Source of the DNA: Pseudomonadota bacterium
GTDB taxonomy: Bacteria; Pseudomonadota; Alphaproteobacteria; Sphingomonadales; Sphingomonadaceae
DNA: 27,445 bases
Assembly (NCBI GenBank): GCA_023433305.1
Contig: JAEZCZ010000064.1
Location: forward strand, 1-27,445
Direction of reading: 5' to 3'
Shown here: positions 6,496 to 14,601 of the stretch, piece by piece
Numbering within the stretch: position 1 is the stretch's first letter
How the letters are laid out: each line of letters begins with the position of its first letter
Notes under the pieces: generated by a model
Databases searched by the model: none
Told to the model about the DNA's origin: nothing
Seen by the model: only the letters and a program-made list of their open reading frames with translations
Made by a program: the position numbers and the translations under genes

Positions 6496-9179
6496 CACGC
6501 GATCTCCAAAGTCTCGCCGAAAATTTCGGCCCATACTGTCGCGACGCCATGCCGCGCTTCGTCTAGCGCTTGCAAGAGCCCGGGATAGTCGGCGTGGCCG
6601 CAAGCCTTGGCGAGCGCGGCCTGAGCCATCTCGTGGGGCGGCTGCCCATCCGGAGCCAGCAGGCGTGCCGCCACGAGAAGGCGGCCGAGCAAGGCTTGGC
6701 TCTCCGCGAACGAAGCGGGCAGAAGGCCGGCGTCGATCAGCGCGTGGATGGCTTCGCCCAAAGAAGGGTGAAACGCGGTCCGCTCGCGCAGTTGCAGGAA
6801 GTGGACCACGAACTCGCAATCGACCAGCCCACCGCGCAGGAGCTTGGCATCGAGCGGCCCGGCGGGCGGTTTGTGGATGGCCATCTCGGCGCGCATCGTC
6901 AGCGCGTCGGCGCGCAGCTTCGCGGGATCGCGCGGCGCTTCGAGCACGTCGCGCAGGATCGCCGCCAGCCGTTCGCGCGCGCGGGTCGATCCGAACACCG
7001 GCCGGGCGCGACAGAGCGCCATGTGCTCCCAGGTCCACGCCGCCTCTTTCTGGTAGCGGGCAAAGCTTTCGAGGCTGACCGCGGGCGGGCCCTGGTTGCC
7101 TTGCGGCCGTAAGCGAGTGTCGACTTCGTAGAGAGCGCCCTCGGCCGTCGGGACGCTGAGCGCGGCGGTAACGCGTTGGCCGAGGCGGTTGAAATAGAGC
7201 GAAACGCTAAGCGGGCGGCGGCCGTCCGATTCGCCCTCGGCCGGTCCGTCGAACAGATAGACGAGGTCGAGGTCGGAGGCGTGGGTTAGCGCTCCGCCGC
7301 CGAGCCGGCCAAGGCCGAGGATGACCAGTTCCCCGCCGGGGATCGTGCCATGGGCTCGAGCGAATTCCTGACATGCGGCCGAGCTGGCCGTCATCAGCGC
7401 TGCTTCGGCGACGCGAGACAGGCCGGCAGCGATTTCCATGGGATCGTGGCGCGCCTCGATGAGCTGGACGCCCAGGGCGAAGCGCTCCTCGCCGACGATC
7501 CGCCGGATGCGATCGAGGCGGCGCTCGTAATCGTCGTCGCCGCCTTCGCTCCGCTGCATCCGGTCGGCCAGTTCCGCGACCGTGCCCGGCAGGTCGAAGG
7601 CGCTGCGATCGATCAGGCGGTCGAGTAGCTCGGGCCGCCGCGCCAGCTCGTCGGCGAGGGGTGGAGCAAGCGTCAGGACGCGCAGGACCACTTCGAGAAG
7701 GCCGGGACGTTGCTCGAACAGCCGGAACAGGTTCACGGCGCTCGGCAGCCGGGCCAGCAGGGTTTCCCAGCGGGCCAGCGCGCGGTCGGGGTCGGCCGCC
7801 TGGCCGATCGCGTCGATGAGGTCGGGAAGCATGGCATCGAGCGCAGCGCGGGCCTCGACGCTGCGCAAGGTTCGGATGGTCTCGCGCCAGTGCACGGCGC
7901 GTTCCAAGAGCCGTTCGCGATGCTCCGGCGCGACCGCGGCGCGGGGCGCGGGCGAGGCGGCCTGGTCGCCATCCAGCAGACTGTCGTAGCGATCGCCGAC
8001 CGCGCCGCACAGCGCGCGCAGCTCTTCCACGAGCGCGGCTCCGTCGGAGAGCCCGTCTAGGCGCGCCACGTTATCCAGGGCCGCGCGCTCGGTGGGCAGC
8101 GAGTGTGTTTGGCGATCGTCGACCATTTGCAGGCGATGTTCGATGACACGGAACCGGTCGTACGAGCGTCCGAGCAGATCGGCATCGTCTGTCGAGATGA
8201 CACCTTCCGCCGCCAGCGCATCGAGCGCGGCGCGCGTGCCGCGAAGCCGCAGCGAAGGCAGGCGACCCCCGTAGATGAGTTGGTGCGTCTGGGCGAAGAA
8301 CTCGACCTCGCGAATCCCGCCCCGGCCGCGCTTGAGATCGAATCCGGGCCCCGGCTCCGAAGGTCCGGAATAGTGGCGGCGAATTCTGCTGGTGAGCCGG
8401 CGGATCTCCTCGAGCGCCATGAAATCGATGCTGCGGCGCCAGACGAAAGGGCGGATCGCGGCGAGGAACTGCTCGCCTGCCGCGATGTCGCCCGCTGCCG
8501 AGCGAGCACGAATGTAGGCGGCGCGTTCCCAGGCGAGTGCCGAGCTTTCGTAATGACTCAGCGCGGCATTGAAGGAGATCGCGAGCGGGGTGACTTCCGA
8601 TGCCGGGCGGAGTCGCAGGTCGACCCGGAAGACGTAACCCTCGCCGGTCTGCGCGGCGAGCGTATCCATCAGGGTGCGCGCGTAGCGTTGCGCCGCTTCG
8701 CCGGGATCGTCGCGCCCGCGGCGGGGCAGACGTTCGGGGTCGTAGAGCAGGATCGGATCGATGTCGGAGCTGTAGTTGAGCTCCCCCGCGCCGTGTTTGC
8801 CGAGAGCGATGGCGGTGAAGCCCGCGGACGCCTCGCCGGGCACACGGCGCGCTATGGCATCGCCGATCGCGGCATCGACCGCGCGGTCAGCGAAGGCACT
8901 GAGCTCCGCCATCACGCGCTCGAGCGGGATTTCTCCGGCGAGGTCGCCAATGGCGAGGGCGGTCGCGAGAGCGAGCCGCTCTCGGCGGAGAGCAATGGGA
9001 ACGTCCGGCGCCCCTTCGCCTGCGGCGCGCGCGTGGGCGATCGCCGCTTCGGTGTCGCCGGATTCGAGCCGCGCGGCCAGCTCGGGCTGACGCCGCAGCG
9101 CCAGTTCGAGAAAGGGCGAATGCGCCCTCGCGCGCTTCAACGCGTCCTGCCAATCGCCTTGCATCGGGCCTGACTGCAT
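6495..9179 (-). CDS. glnE: Bifunctional glutamine synthetase adenylyltransferase / deadenylase
   Basis: This protein of about 894 residues adds and removes AMP on a tyrosine of glutamine synthetase, tuning ammonium assimilation to PII and glutamine signals. It has the two nucleotidyltransferase domains expected. The N-terminal one has IALGKHGAGELNYSSDIDPI and the C-terminal one has ILGLGRLGGGALTHASDLDL, each with a G-S/A-D-x-D metal motif. Further family motifs are VDLRLRPASEVTPLA, KRGRGGIREVEFFAQ, VDTRLRPQGNQGP and KLLRGGLVDCEF. Both activities look intact. Starts at 9179 (MQSGPMQGDW) and 9164 (MQGDWQ) are both possible, and neither has a clear ribosome site. The frame continues upstream but enters the divergent M28 gene. 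It heads the glnE-bcp-DUF455 cluster. Confidence 0.94.
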   Translation of the reverse strand: MQSGPMQGDWQDALKRARAHSPFLELALRRQPELAARLESGDTEAAIAHARAAGEGAPDVPIALRRERLALATALAIGDLAGEIPLERVMAELSAFADRAVDAAIGDAIARRVPGEASAGFTAIALGKHGAGELNYSSDIDPILLYDPERLPRRGRDDPGEAAQRYARTLMDTLAAQTGEGYVFRVDLRLRPASEVTPLAISFNAALSHYESSALAWERAAYIRARSAAGDIAAGEQFLAAIRPFVWRRSIDFMALEEIRRLTSRIRRHYSGPSEPGPGFDLKRGRGGIREVEFFAQTHQLIYGGRLPSLRLRGTRAALDALAAEGVISTDDADLLGRSYDRFRVIEHRLQMVDDRQTHSLPTERAALDNVARLDGLSDGAALVEELRALCGAVGDRYDSLLDGDQAASPAPRAAVAPEHRERLLERAVHWRETIRTLRSVEARAALDAMLPDLIDAIGQAADPDRALARWETLLARLPSAVNLFRLFEQRPGLLEVVLRVLTLAPPLADELARRPELLDRLIDRSAFDLPGTVAELADRMQRSEGGDDDYERRLDRIRRIVGEERFALGVQLIEARHDPMEIAAGLSRVAEAALMTASSAACQEFARAHGTIPGGELVILGLGRLGGGALTHASDLDLVYLFDGPAEGESDGRRPLSVSLYFNRLGQRVTAALSVPTAEGALYEVDTRLRPQGNQGPPAVSLESFARYQKEAAWTWEHMALCRARPVFGSTRARERLAAILRDVLEAPRDPAKLRADALTMRAEMAIHKPPAGPLDAKLLRGGLVDCEFVVHFLQLRERTAFHPSLGEAIHALIDAGLLPASFAESQALLGRLLVAARLLAPDGQPPHEMAQAALAKACGHADYPGLLQALDEARHGVATVWAEIFGETLEIA

Positions 9180-9271
9180 GGGCGGCGCGGCGAGGGCAAC
9201 CCTCGGCGAGGTTGCGGGCGGTGGGAGCCTTTGCCATTGGCGGGCATTGCGAACCTGAAAGGGGCTTGTCC

Positions 9272-10942
9272 GTGATGCTTCGATTGTCCTGCGCCCTCGC
9301 CGCCGCGCTTGCCGTGGCCGCCTGTGCCGTGGTTCCGGAGAGTGGTTCTTCCGGTCCGGCCCCTTCGATCGCCTCCGGCCAGATATCCGAGGCGACGCTA
9401 AAGGAAGTGACGCGCACGCTGTCGCTCGACGAATTCGAGGGGCGCGCACCGGGCACGCCCGGCGAGGAGAAGACAACCGCCTATCTCGTGAAGGAGTTCG
9501 AGCGCGTCGGGCTGCAGCCGGGCAACGCCGGCTCGTGGTTCCAGAACGTGCCGCTGGTCGAGATCACCGCGTCGAACTTCGAGCCGTTGACGATTGGCGA
9601 CAAGAGATATGCCTTTGCCGAGGACTGGGTCGGCGTCACCTATCGCGAGGCGCCGCGGATGGATCTCGACGCCAGCGAGATCGTCTTCGTCGGGTACGGG
9701 ATCAATGCGCCCGAGAAGGGCTGGAACGACTACGCCGGTGTCGACATGCGCGGCAAGACGGCGCTGATCCTGGTGAACGACCCTGACTACGAGAGCGAGA
9801 GCCTCGAGGGCACCTTCAACGGTCGGGCGATGACCTACTACGGCCGCTGGACGTACAAATACGAGGAGGCCGCGCGCCAGGGCGCAGCGGCAGCGCTGAT
9901 CGTCCACGACACCTTCCCCGCCTCCTACGGCTGGGGGACGGTCGAAAGCTCCTGGTCGGGCCCGCAGGCCTACGCCCGCCGCGGCGACGGCGGAGCGAAC
10001 CAGACGCAAGTCAACGGCTGGGTCCAGAAGCGCGTCGCGGAGGAAATCGCCCGTGCGGCGGGGAAGGACTTCGCCCAGCTGGCGGCGGCGGCGAAGCGGC
10101 CGGGATTCAGGCCGGTCCCGCTGGGGCTCGAGGTCTCGACCGGGTTCGACAACACGATCCGGACCTTCGAATCGAAGAACGTGATCGGCATCCTTCCCGG
10201 CCGCGAGCGGTCGAACGAGTACGTGATCCACACGGCACACTGGGACCATCTCGGCCGGTGCACGCCCAACGAAGCCGGCGATGACATCTGCAACGGCGCC
10301 ATCGACAACGCCACCGGCACTGCCGCGCTCGTCGCGCTCGGGGAAGCCCATGTGAAGGCAGGGCCAGCGGCTCGCTCTCTCGTGTTCCTCGCGGTTACCG
10401 CCGAGGAATCGGGCCTGCTGGGCTCGGAATACTATGCGGCCAATCCGGTGTTTCCGCTCGCCCAGACGGTCGGCGGAGTGAACATGGATGCGCTGTCTCT
10501 GGCTGGTCCGGCGCGCGACGTAACCGTCGTTGGCGGAGGCAAGAGCGAGCTCGACGCCTATCTCGACCGGGCGCTCGACATGCTCGGCCGGGTCGCCACG
10601 CCGGACGCCTCGCCGGAAGCCGGATACTACTACCGTTCGGACCACTTCAGCCTGGCCAAGCGGGGCGTGCCGATGTTCTACGTCGATGGCGGCCAGGACC
10701 TCATAGAGGGCGGCCGCGCGGCGGGAGCAGCTTATGAGGCGGCTTACCGCGACAACGCCTATCACCTCCCCGACGACGAGTACGATCCCAACTGGGACTG
10801 GACCGGGACGATGCAGGATCTGCAGCTATACTATCGCCTGGGACGGATGTTGGGGGAAAGCCGGGACTGGCCGAACTGGTATCCGGACGACGAATTCCGC
10901 CGCACCAGGGACGAAAGCTGCGCGCCGGCAGGGGGATGCTGA
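9272..10942 (+). CDS. M28 family zinc metallopeptidase, lipoprotein
   Basis: This 556-residue peptidase starts at a GTG (9272) placed 7 nt after AAAGGGG; the next codon is ATG. The signal peptide MLRLSCALAAALAVAAC ends in a lipobox, so the protein should be lipid-anchored in the envelope. A PA-type insert domain covers about residues 110-280. The M28 catalytic core is in the C-terminal half, with zinc ligands in HTAHWDHLG, GAIDNATG, TAEESGLLGSEYY, VNMDA and RSDHFSLAKRGVP; all five are present. It probably acts as an aminopeptidase on peptides outside the cytoplasm. Its stop overlaps the start of the agmatine deiminase-family gene by 7 nt, suggesting coupled expression. The 92-bp divergent gap to glnE must hold both promoters. 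Confidence 0.93.
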   Translation: MMLRLSCALAAALAVAACAVVPESGSSGPAPSIASGQISEATLKEVTRTLSLDEFEGRAPGTPGEEKTTAYLVKEFERVGLQPGNAGSWFQNVPLVEITASNFEPLTIGDKRYAFAEDWVGVTYREAPRMDLDASEIVFVGYGINAPEKGWNDYAGVDMRGKTALILVNDPDYESESLEGTFNGRAMTYYGRWTYKYEEAARQGAAAALIVHDTFPASYGWGTVESSWSGPQAYARRGDGGANQTQVNGWVQKRVAEEIARAAGKDFAQLAAAAKRPGFRPVPLGLEVSTGFDNTIRTFESKNVIGILPGRERSNEYVIHTAHWDHLGRCTPNEAGDDICNGAIDNATGTAALVALGEAHVKAGPAARSLVFLAVTAEESGLLGSEYYAANPVFPLAQTVGGVNMDALSLAGPARDVTVVGGGKSELDAYLDRALDMLGRVATPDASPEAGYYYRSDHFSLAKRGVPMFYVDGGQDLIEGGRAAGAAYEAAYRDNAYHLPDDEYDPNWDWTGTMQDLQLYYRLGRMLGESRDWPNWYPDDEFRRTRDESCAPAGGC

Positions 10943-11928
10943 TGGGCGTGCAGATGCCGGCCGAATGGGCCGAGCAGGAGTGGATCTGGATCGGCTTTCC
11001 GCATGCAGCCGACTTGTGGCTGGAGGACCTGGTTCCCGCCCAGGAGCAAATGGCGGCGTTCGCCAATGCTGTGGCGGAGAGCGGTCAGGAAGTACGGCTC
11101 GTGGTCCGCGACGCGGCCAACGAGGCGCGGGCGCGTGAGTTGGTCACCGGTGGCGTCGAGTTCGAACGCCACGCCTACGGCGACATTTGGCTGCGCGACA
11201 GCGGGCCGCTGGTAATCTTCGACGAGCATGGCCGGCGGATCGCGCGGCGCTTCGGCTTCAACGGTTGGGGCGGCAAGTTCATCATGGAGGGCGACCAGGA
11301 GGTCGGCGAGACGATGGCCGACGCCGCGGGTCTGCCCGGCGGCAAGATGGACTGGATCCTCGAGGGCGGGGCGATCGACACTGACGGCACCGGTCTCGTG
11401 GTCACAACCGAGCAGTGCCTGCTCAATCCCAACCGCAACCCGCATCTGAGCAAGGCCGACATCGAAGCCCGGCTGCGCGACCAGCTCGGCTTCGACCGGA
11501 TCCTGTGGCTGGGCGACGGGCTGTTGGGAGACCACACTGACGGGCATGTCGACAACCTCGCGCGCTTCGTCGCGCCGGGCACACTGGCGATCCCGGTGCC
11601 GAGCGGGCCGGACGATCCGAACGCGGCGATCTATGCCGATGCGCGGGCGCGGGCGCTCGATTTCGGAATGACGGTCAAGGACATTCCCTCACCCGGCCGC
11701 ATGGACGAGGCAGGCATCGTCGAGCCGGCGAGCTACATGAACTTCGCGATTTGCAACAAGGTCATCGTCGTGCCGACCTACGGCTCGTACCACGACGAGG
11801 AGGGTGTCGCGGCGATCGGCGAGCTGTTTCCGGGCAGGGCTGCGGTGGGCATTCCCGCGCAGAACGTGCTGACCGGGGGCGGCAGCTTCCATTGCGCCAG
11901 CCAGCATGCTCCGAGGGCCCGCACTTAA
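10936..11928 (+). CDS. aguA: Agmatine deiminase / peptidyl-arginine deiminase family protein
   Basis: This 330-residue protein belongs to the agmatine deiminase family (also annotated PPAD after the Porphyromonas peptidyl-arginine deiminase). The family converts a guanidino group to a ureido group and releases ammonia. Key motifs are GDIWLRDSGP (acidic substrate site), LEGGAIDTDG, GDHTDGHVDN (catalytic His) and GGGSFHCASQ with nucleophile Cys320. No signal peptide is seen, so it is cytoplasmic. The likely reaction is agmatine to N-carbamoylputrescine, but the usual partner amidase aguB is not next to it. The ATG at 10936 lies 3 nt after GGGGG-type purines and overlaps the M28 stop. Its stop codon TAA is part of a CtrA-like box. 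Confidence 0.88.
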   Translation: MLMGVQMPAEWAEQEWIWIGFPHAADLWLEDLVPAQEQMAAFANAVAESGQEVRLVVRDAANEARARELVTGGVEFERHAYGDIWLRDSGPLVIFDEHGRRIARRFGFNGWGGKFIMEGDQEVGETMADAAGLPGGKMDWILEGGAIDTDGTGLVVTTEQCLLNPNRNPHLSKADIEARLRDQLGFDRILWLGDGLLGDHTDGHVDNLARFVAPGTLAIPVPSGPDDPNAAIYADARARALDFGMTVKDIPSPGRMDEAGIVEPASYMNFAICNKVIVVPTYGSYHDEEGVAAIGELFPGRAAVGIPAQNVLTGGGSFHCASQHAPRART

Positions 11929-11941
11929 CGCTTTGTTTACC
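11925..11941 (+). promoter_or_regulatory. CtrA-like box
   Basis: TTAA (11925-11928), seven bases, then TTTACC (11936-11941) matches the alphaproteobacterial CtrA consensus TTAA-N7-TTAAC with one mismatch. It contains the TAA stop of the deiminase gene and lies 22 nt before the ATG of a small ORF at 11964. A perfect 12-bp palindrome CCGCCGCGGCGG follows at 11940-11951. Not verified. Confidence 0.4.
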
Positions 11942-11963
11942 GCCGCGGCGGACAGTCGCGGTC

Positions 11964-12086
11964 ATGAGCAAGGTCATCGCCATTGCCCGAGACGCCGCGC
12001 GCCAGACCGGCGATCGCGCCCGCGCGGCGATCGTGCTCGGCTGCGCTGCGGCGCTCATCCTGGCGGACCAGGCGCTGCCGTTCTGA
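11964..12086 (+). CDS. Possible 40-residue membrane protein
   Basis: I do not recognise this short ORF. It would encode 40 residues, beginning MSKVIAIARDAARQTGDRAR and ending with a hydrophobic helix (AAIVLGCAAALILADQALPF), so a single-TM protein with a basic amphipathic N-terminus. In favour: it fills an otherwise empty gap of about 165 bp between the deiminase gene and the convergent acetyltransferase gene, and a CtrA-like box sits just upstream. Against: only a weak GGA is seen as a ribosome site, and short GC-rich ORFs arise by chance. The longer in-frame ORF from 11751 overlaps the deiminase gene and is not credible. Confidence 0.35.
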   Translation: MSKVIAIARDAARQTGDRARAAIVLGCAAALILADQALPF

Positions 12087-12093
12087 CAACCGC

Positions 12094-12531
12094 CTAGCGG
12101 CGGCCGGAATATCTCAGGTGAATGAGCGGATAGGGCCGACCTTGCGGGTCGGTTTCCGAGCGACCGGTGCGGACGAAGCCGCGCGCTTCGTAAAAGGCGA
12201 GCGCATTGCTGGCCTGTTCGCTGGCATCGACCGTGGCGTGCGGTGACAGCTCGAGAGCATGATTCAGGAGGGCGGTGCCGTAGCCGCTGCCATGCGCCGC
12301 CGGATCGACGAACAGCGCGTCGATCATCTCGCCATCCATCACCAGGAAACCGACCGGACGCCCGCCCGCATCGACCAGCCACAGCTCGACCGTTCGCAGC
12401 CAGTCGGCGACCATCGCATCGATTTCGGCGCGGTCCTCGCAGGTCAGGAAACCGTGAGTCGCATCGACCGCGTCGCGCCAGATCTCCAGCGCGCGGGGCA
12501 CATCGTCCGGCGTGCCGCGGCGGACTTTCAC
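12094..12531 (-). CDS. GNAT acetyltransferase, YjaB-like
   Basis: This 145-residue GNAT-fold acetyltransferase transfers an acetyl group from acetyl-CoA to an unknown substrate. It resembles E. coli YjaB along its whole length: VDATHGFL near the start, MIDALFVDPAAHGSGYGTAL (beta4-P-loop for acetyl-CoA), VDASEQASNALAFYEARGF, TGRSETDPQGRPYPLIHL at the end. The GTG start at 12531 overlaps the thrS stop by 4 nt (GTGA), a typical coupled arrangement, and gives MKVRRGTPDD. The preceding upstream frame lies within thrS and is not used. It is the last gene of the minus-strand run from rnd. A protein or small-molecule substrate cannot be told from sequence. Confidence 0.88.
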   Translation of the reverse strand: MKVRRGTPDDVPRALEIWRDAVDATHGFLTCEDRAEIDAMVADWLRTVELWLVDAGGRPVGFLVMDGEMIDALFVDPAAHGSGYGTALLNHALELSPHATVDASEQASNALAFYEARGFVRTGRSETDPQGRPYPLIHLRYSGRR

Positions 12532-14522
12532 CGCAGGTCCGGCGGCAAGGCCTCCGCCTTGAGCAGGGCGATCGCTTCGTCGAGCGGGAGGACGCGCTGC
12601 TGTTGTTCGCCGAGGGTGCGGAGGGCGACGGTGCCCTCCTCGGCCTCGCGCTTCCCGACCACCAGCATGTGGGGGACCTTGCCGACCGAGTGCTCGCGGA
12701 CCTTGTAGTTGATTTTCTCGTTGCGAAGGTCGGCTTCGGCGCGGATTCCCGCGGCCTGGAGCTTTGCCGCAACCTCGTTCGCATAGGCATCGGCATCGGA
12801 GACGATCGTCGCCACGACGGCCTGCGTGGGGGCCAGCCACAGCGGCAATTTGCCCGCATAGTGCTCAATCAAGATGCCAATGAAGCGCTCGAAAGAGCCG
12901 AAAACAGCCCTGTGCAGCATGACCGGACGGTGGCGTTCACCGTCTTCGGCGATGTAACTGGCGTCGAGCCGTTCGGGCAGGTTGCGGTCGGATTGGATGG
13001 TGCCGACCTGCCAGGTGCGGCCGATCGCGTCGGTAAGGTGCCATTCGAGCTTGGGCGCATAGAACGCGCCTTCGCCGGGCAGCTCTTCCCAGCCGTATTC
13101 GTCGGTGGCGAGCCCGGCCTGGACCACCGCCTCGCGCAGCTCGGCCTCGGCCTGATCCCACATCTCGTCGCTGCCGAAGCGATTTTCGGGACGCAGCGCC
13201 AGCTTGACCGAATAGGTAAAGCCGAAGTCGTTGTAGATGCGGTCGGCCAGTTGGCAGAACGCCTGCACCTCGGCGACGATCTGATCCTCACGGCAGAAGA
13301 TGTGCGCGTCGTCCTGCGTGAACTGGCGCACCCGCATCAGGCCGTGAAGCGCGCCGTGCGGCTCGTTACGGTGGCAGCAGCCGTTCTCGTAGAGGCGCAG
13401 CGGCAGGTCGCGGTACGACTTGATGCCCTGGCGGAAGATCAGCACGTGCGCCGGGCAGTTCATCGGCTTGAGCGCCATCCATTCGGCGGCTTCCGAAACG
13501 AGCGGTCCCTCGTCCTCAACGTTCGGCACCTCGTCGGGGATGACGAACATGTTTTCGCGGTACTTGCCCCAGTGGCCGGACTGTTCCCACTGGCGGGCGT
13601 CCATGACCTGAGGGGTCTTGACCTCCTGGTAGCCCGCGGCGTCGATCGCGCGGCGCATGTAGGCTTCGAGCTCGCGCCAGATCAGGTAGCCCTTCGGGTG
13701 CCAGAACACCGAGCCGTGTGCTTCGGCCTGGAGATGGAACAGATCCATTTCCTGCCCGAGCTTGCGATGATCACGCTTGGCAGCCTCTTCGAGGCGGACG
13801 AGGTGCTCGTTCAGTTGCTTCTTGTTGAGCCAGCCGGTGCCGTAGATGCGGCTGAGCATCGCGTTCTTCTGATCGCCGCGCCAATAGGCCCCGGAGACCC
13901 GGGTCAGCTTGAAGGCCTGCGGATCGAGCTTGCCGGTGCTGGCGAGGTGCGGCCCGCGACACAAGTCCAGCCACCCTTCGCCCGAATGGTAGACGGTCAG
14001 TGGCTCGCCTTCAGGCAGTTCGGCGGCCCATTCCGCTTTGAACGTCTCGCCATGTTCCCTGAACCACTCGATCAAGGCATCGCGCGACCATTCTTCGCGC
14101 CGCAGCGGTTTGTCCGCGGCAATGATCTCGCGCATCTTGGCCTCGATCGCGGGCAGGTCTTCTTCGGTGAACGGACCGCGCTCGCCGGGGGCGAAATCGT
14201 AATAGAACCCGTCCTCGGTCGCCGGACCGAAGGTGATCTGGGTGTCGGGCCACAGCGCCTGCACCGCCTCTGCCAGCACGTGGGCAAAGTCGTGGCGGAC
14301 AAGCTCGAGCGCGTCGGCTTCGTCGCGCGCGGTGATCAGGGCGAGTTCGGCGTCGCCGTCGAACGGACGATTGATGTCGCGCACTTCGCCGTCGACGCGA
14401 GCGGCGAGAGCGGCCTTGGCTAGCCCCGGCCCGATCGCCGCGGCCACATCGCCGGGAGTCGAGCCGGCGGGCATCTCGCGCACGGAGCCGTCGGGCAAGC
14501 TGATCTTGAGCAGTTCGGTCAT
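12528..14522 (-). CDS. thrS: Threonine--tRNA ligase
   Basis: This is a complete 664-residue class II threonyl-tRNA synthetase, charging tRNA-Thr in the cytoplasm. The order is an N-terminal TGS domain (about 1-65), the editing domain (about 66-240), the catalytic core (about 260-540) and the anticodon-binding domain (to the end). The editing zinc/active residues are present as H-x-x-x-H (RHDFAHVLAEAVQALWP) and CRGPHL. The catalytic zinc ligands are in MNCPAHVLIF, DDAHIF and PVMLHRAVFGSFERF. Class II motif 2 reads RNEPHGALHGLMRVRQFTQD. The ATG at 14522 follows a short AGG. It is separated from lptA by 79 nt that contain a perfect hairpin. Its stop overlaps the acetyltransferase start. Confidence 0.97.
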   Translation of the reverse strand: MTELLKISLPDGSVREMPAGSTPGDVAAAIGPGLAKAALAARVDGEVRDINRPFDGDAELALITARDEADALELVRHDFAHVLAEAVQALWPDTQITFGPATEDGFYYDFAPGERGPFTEEDLPAIEAKMREIIAADKPLRREEWSRDALIEWFREHGETFKAEWAAELPEGEPLTVYHSGEGWLDLCRGPHLASTGKLDPQAFKLTRVSGAYWRGDQKNAMLSRIYGTGWLNKKQLNEHLVRLEEAAKRDHRKLGQEMDLFHLQAEAHGSVFWHPKGYLIWRELEAYMRRAIDAAGYQEVKTPQVMDARQWEQSGHWGKYRENMFVIPDEVPNVEDEGPLVSEAAEWMALKPMNCPAHVLIFRQGIKSYRDLPLRLYENGCCHRNEPHGALHGLMRVRQFTQDDAHIFCREDQIVAEVQAFCQLADRIYNDFGFTYSVKLALRPENRFGSDEMWDQAEAELREAVVQAGLATDEYGWEELPGEGAFYAPKLEWHLTDAIGRTWQVGTIQSDRNLPERLDASYIAEDGERHRPVMLHRAVFGSFERFIGILIEHYAGKLPLWLAPTQAVVATIVSDADAYANEVAAKLQAAGIRAEADLRNEKINYKVREHSVGKVPHMLVVGKREAEEGTVALRTLGEQQQRVLPLDEAIALLKAEALPPDLR

Positions 14523-14547
14523 TGCAAAGCCTGGATTTCGTCAGCCG

Positions 14548-14566
14548 CGCCCATGGCACATGGGCG
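14548..14566 (-). promoter_or_regulatory. Perfect hairpin in the thrS leader
   Basis: CGCCCATG (14548-14555) and CATGGGCG (14559-14566) form an 8-bp perfect stem with a 3-nt loop. It ends 25 nt upstream of the thrS ATG in the 79-nt gap after lptA. There is no following T-run, so it is not a classic terminator. It could be a leader structure controlling thrS, an operator or a processing site. Confidence 0.35.
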
Positions 14567-14601
14567 GCGGGTTCGGAAGGGGCGGGACGGACGGAGGTCG
14601 C

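Noticed and set aside
8103..9173. 356-codon plus-strand ORF inside glnE
   Set aside because: It lies opposite the glnE N-terminal half, which has clear nucleotidyltransferase motifs.
9398..10765. 455-codon minus-strand ORF opposite the M28 peptidase
   Set aside because: Shadow ORF; the plus strand encodes all M28 zinc ligands.
11751..11963. Upstream extension of the 40-residue ORF
   Set aside because: It lies within the deiminase coding region in another frame, so only the part from 11964 is considered.
12243..14423. Very long plus-strand ORF (726 codons) opposite thrS
   Set aside because: It is the antisense shadow of thrS, caused by high GC and codon bias. The minus strand shows full ThrRS motifs.
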